The notes under the pieces: generated by a model
Database searches by the model: none
The model's input: the letters and a program-made list of their open reading frames with translations, nothing else
Told to the model about the DNA's origin: nothing
Program-made: the position numbers and the translations under genes
Origin: Pseudomonadota bacterium
GTDB taxonomy: Bacteria > Pseudomonadota > Gammaproteobacteria > Xanthomonadales > Rhodanobacteraceae
Reading direction: 5' to 3'
Length of the DNA stretch: 7,255 nucleotides
NCBI GenBank assembly: GCA_021798675.1
Contig: JAJZGE010000081.1
Coordinates: forward strand, 1-7,255
Shown: in pieces, positions 6,301-7,255 of the stretch
Numbering within the stretch: the stretch's first letter is position 1
Layout: each line of letters starts with the position of its first letter

Positions 6301-7255
6301 GTACTTGCAGTAGGCGCGCAGCACGGCCACCTGGCGCCAGTCGATCTGCGCCGACAGCACCAGGTTGTTGAAGCCGTCGCTCTCGGCCTGGCCGCGCCAC
6401 AGCGCCTCGAAGCCGCGCTCGAAGCGCTCGCGCACCTCGGCCAGCTCGAACGCCAGCGGCACCTTGGCACGCAACTCGAAGTCATGGATGGTCAGCACGC
6501 GGCCATCGAGTTCGAGCGAGTAGACGTGTTCGGCCAGCATCGACACGCCCATGTTTTCCAGCATCGGCAGCGCGTCGGACAGCGAGATCGGCGCGCCGAA
6601 GTGGATCACCTTGAAGCGCAGCCCGGCGGCGCGCGGGTCCTGGTAAAGCCCGACGTGGATAGCGTCGTCCGCCTGCAGCGCAGCGATCGCCGCCACGTCG
6701 GTGGCGGCCACCTCGGGGCTGATCTCCTCGATGTAGCCGGCCGGCAGCAGCTTGCCGTAACGGTTGGCCAGCGCCACGCCCTGCGCCTCCCCGAGCCGCT
6801 CGATCAGGCTTTCACGCAGGCCGTCGTGCCAGTTGCGCACGATATGCAGCAGGCGCGACTCCAGCTCGGTCGCGTCGAATACCGGATGTTCGCCGCTGCG
6901 CGGGCGCACGGTGACGTAGACCCGCGCCAGCACCGACTCACCCATCAGCACGCTGGAGTCCACGCTTTCGCCGTGCAGCGCCTCGCGCAGCATCTCCTCG
7001 ATGCGCTCGCGCACCACCGTGGTGAAGCGGTCGCGCGGCACGAAGATCAGGCAGGTGTAGAAACGGTCGTAGCGGTCACGCCGCACGAACAGGCGCGCAC
7101 GCGGGCGCTGGCGCAGTTCGAGCACGCCGCTGGCGATGGCGAACAACTCGTCCTCGCTGCTCTGGAACAGCTCGTCGCGCGGCAGCGCCTCCAGCACGTG
7201 ACGCAGCGACTTGCCGGAGTGTGAATCGCGCTTGAGCCCCGAGCGGTCAAGCACC
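3358..7255 (-). CDS. gdhB: NAD-specific glutamate dehydrogenase, large (180-kDa) class, 5' truncated by window edge
   Basis: Oxidatively deaminates glutamate to 2-oxoglutarate and ammonia with NAD+, chiefly in amino-acid catabolism; cytoplasmic. The visible 1298 codons are the C-terminal four-fifths of a protein usually near 1600 residues. The frame is open to the right edge, so the true start lies outside. In-window residues 1-440 are the regulatory part, beginning at the conserved DSHSGKSL and PRDELFQ blocks, with [20 protein letters not shown] at 58-75. The catalytic domain follows: RGGLRWSDR (498-506), [20 protein letters not shown] (518-537) with probable substrate lysines K523 and K533, and [10 protein letters not shown] (601-610). 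Next are the nucleotide-binding [15 protein letters not shown] (671-685), [12 protein letters not shown] (784-795) and [14 protein letters not shown] (824-837). Residues from about 960 form the helical C-terminal domain. No frameshift is seen. The stop TGA is 70 bp before nadK. Confidence 0.97.
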   Translation of the reverse strand, partial: VLDRSGLKRDSHSGKSLRHVLEALPRDELFQSSEDELFAIASGVLELRQRPRARLFVRRDRYDRFYTCLIFVPRDRFTTVVRERIEEMLREALHGESVDSSVLMGESVLARVYVTVRPRSGEHPVFDATELESRLLHIVRNWHDGLRESLIERLGEAQGVALANRYGKLLPAGYIEEISPEVAATDVAAIAALQADDAIHVGLYQDPRAAGLRFKVIHFGAPISLSDALPMLENMGVSMLAEHVYSLELDGRVLTIHDFELRAKVPLAFELAEVRERFERGFEALWRGQAESDGFNNLVLSAQIDWRQVAVLRAYCKYLQQVGIAFSQTYMEEALNRYPAIAGLLVELFNAKFDPRREQLDAAELAHAGAALRREMQALIPEAAQKVRPELIDGLVAVLAQPREQQIHALWAALKALLDDVASLDDERILLGFMGAIKASLRTSFFQSWDGAARHYISIKFDSQQVPDAPKPVPFREIFVYSPRVEGIHLRFGPVARGGLRWSDRREDFRTEVLGLVKAQMVKNTVIVPVGSKGGFFVKKPPAITGGPGDRDAQLAEGIACYRLFINGLLDITDNLVEGKVVHPHDVVRHDADDPYLVVAADKGTATFSDIANAISIEHGFWLGDAFASGGSNGYDHKGMGITAKGAWESVKRHFRALGRNCQTQDFTCVGIGDMSGDVFGNGMLLSRHTRLLAAFDHRHIFLDPNPDVERSFVERERMFKLPRSSWDDYDRTLISAGGGIYPRGAKSIPISPEVRAMLGLKADVAQLAPNELLSAILRAPVDLLWNGGIGTYVKATSETHADVGDRANNALRVNGAELRCKVVGEGGNLGMTQKGRIEAAQHGVLLNTDFIDNSAGVDTSDHEVNIKILLGDAVQRGELTEEARNEQLRVMTDEVGQLVLWDNYRQNQAITLMEHQSIKRLGSMAHFIRTLEAEGLLDRQVENLPSEAELTERKTRGQGLTRPELAVLLSYDKIKLFQQLLDSDVPEDPYLSKELMRYFPEPLHQKYAAHMQRHRLKREIIATAVTNSTINRMGATFMLRMQEDTGQAPAAIAKAYTAAREIFDARELWAQIEALDSHVAENTQVDAILQIWSLLRHMTRWLLNRPGGTLDIAANVERYLDHVSELRQALPAALTPTGKGDFESSQEKWEGLGLPPELAVRLARLPELRAALDMVEVAQQSGQPIASVASVFYELGESLDLEWLRDQIEALPVEGHWHAQARGSLLDELNHQHRALALQVLSLTGDHRGLSPVQAWLQRDDATLKYTRSMLAEILTQNADYPIASVAVRRLAQLAVG

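Noticed and set aside
3511..7224. A 1237-codon open frame on the + strand, antisense to glutamate dehydrogenase
   Set aside because: Its product is a low-complexity-looking H, Q, R, L and V-rich sequence with no recognisable domain. It is the expected antisense shadow of a long, high-GC gene whose real product is unmistakable on the other strand.

Overview
The window is about 7.3 kb of GC-rich DNA (roughly 65-70% GC in the lines I counted) from a gammaproteobacterium. The NAD kinase and the large NAD-glutamate dehydrogenase look most like those of the Xanthomonadales (Xanthomonas, Rhodanobacter and Dyella type). This placement rests on recalled family sequences, not on a search.

Layout: on the + strand are the last 61 codons of a SURF1-type cytochrome oxidase assembly protein (1-186) and a YdhF-like aldo/keto reductase (301-1191). 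Facing them on the - strand, read from the right edge leftwards, are a 5'-truncated NAD-specific glutamate dehydrogenase of the 180-kDa class (7255-3358), NAD kinase (3287-2520), a small ORF of unknown function (2442-2143), and a cN-I-type 5'-nucleotidase (2146-1217). The two blocks converge at about 1200. No gene-free stretch exceeds 120 bases.

The - strand block is probably co-transcribed, since its gaps are short (70 and 77 bp, then a 4-bp overlap). It combines an NAD-consuming catabolic enzyme, the enzyme that turns NAD into NADP, and a nucleotide phosphatase, so a shared theme of pyridine and purine nucleotide balance is plausible but inferred. A REP-like hairpin lies between the dehydrogenase and NAD kinase.

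The least ordinary part is the 99-residue ORF between NAD kinase and the nucleotidase. It is about 49% GC, uses codons rare in its neighbours, and has a good ribosome binding site. Its stop overlaps the nucleotidase start as ATGA. Its two ends carry a perfect 11-bp inverted repeat, and an 8-bp core of that repeat recurs at the NAD kinase stop codon. It looks like a small acquired cassette in a core-gene operon. The rest of the window is ordinary housekeeping sequence.
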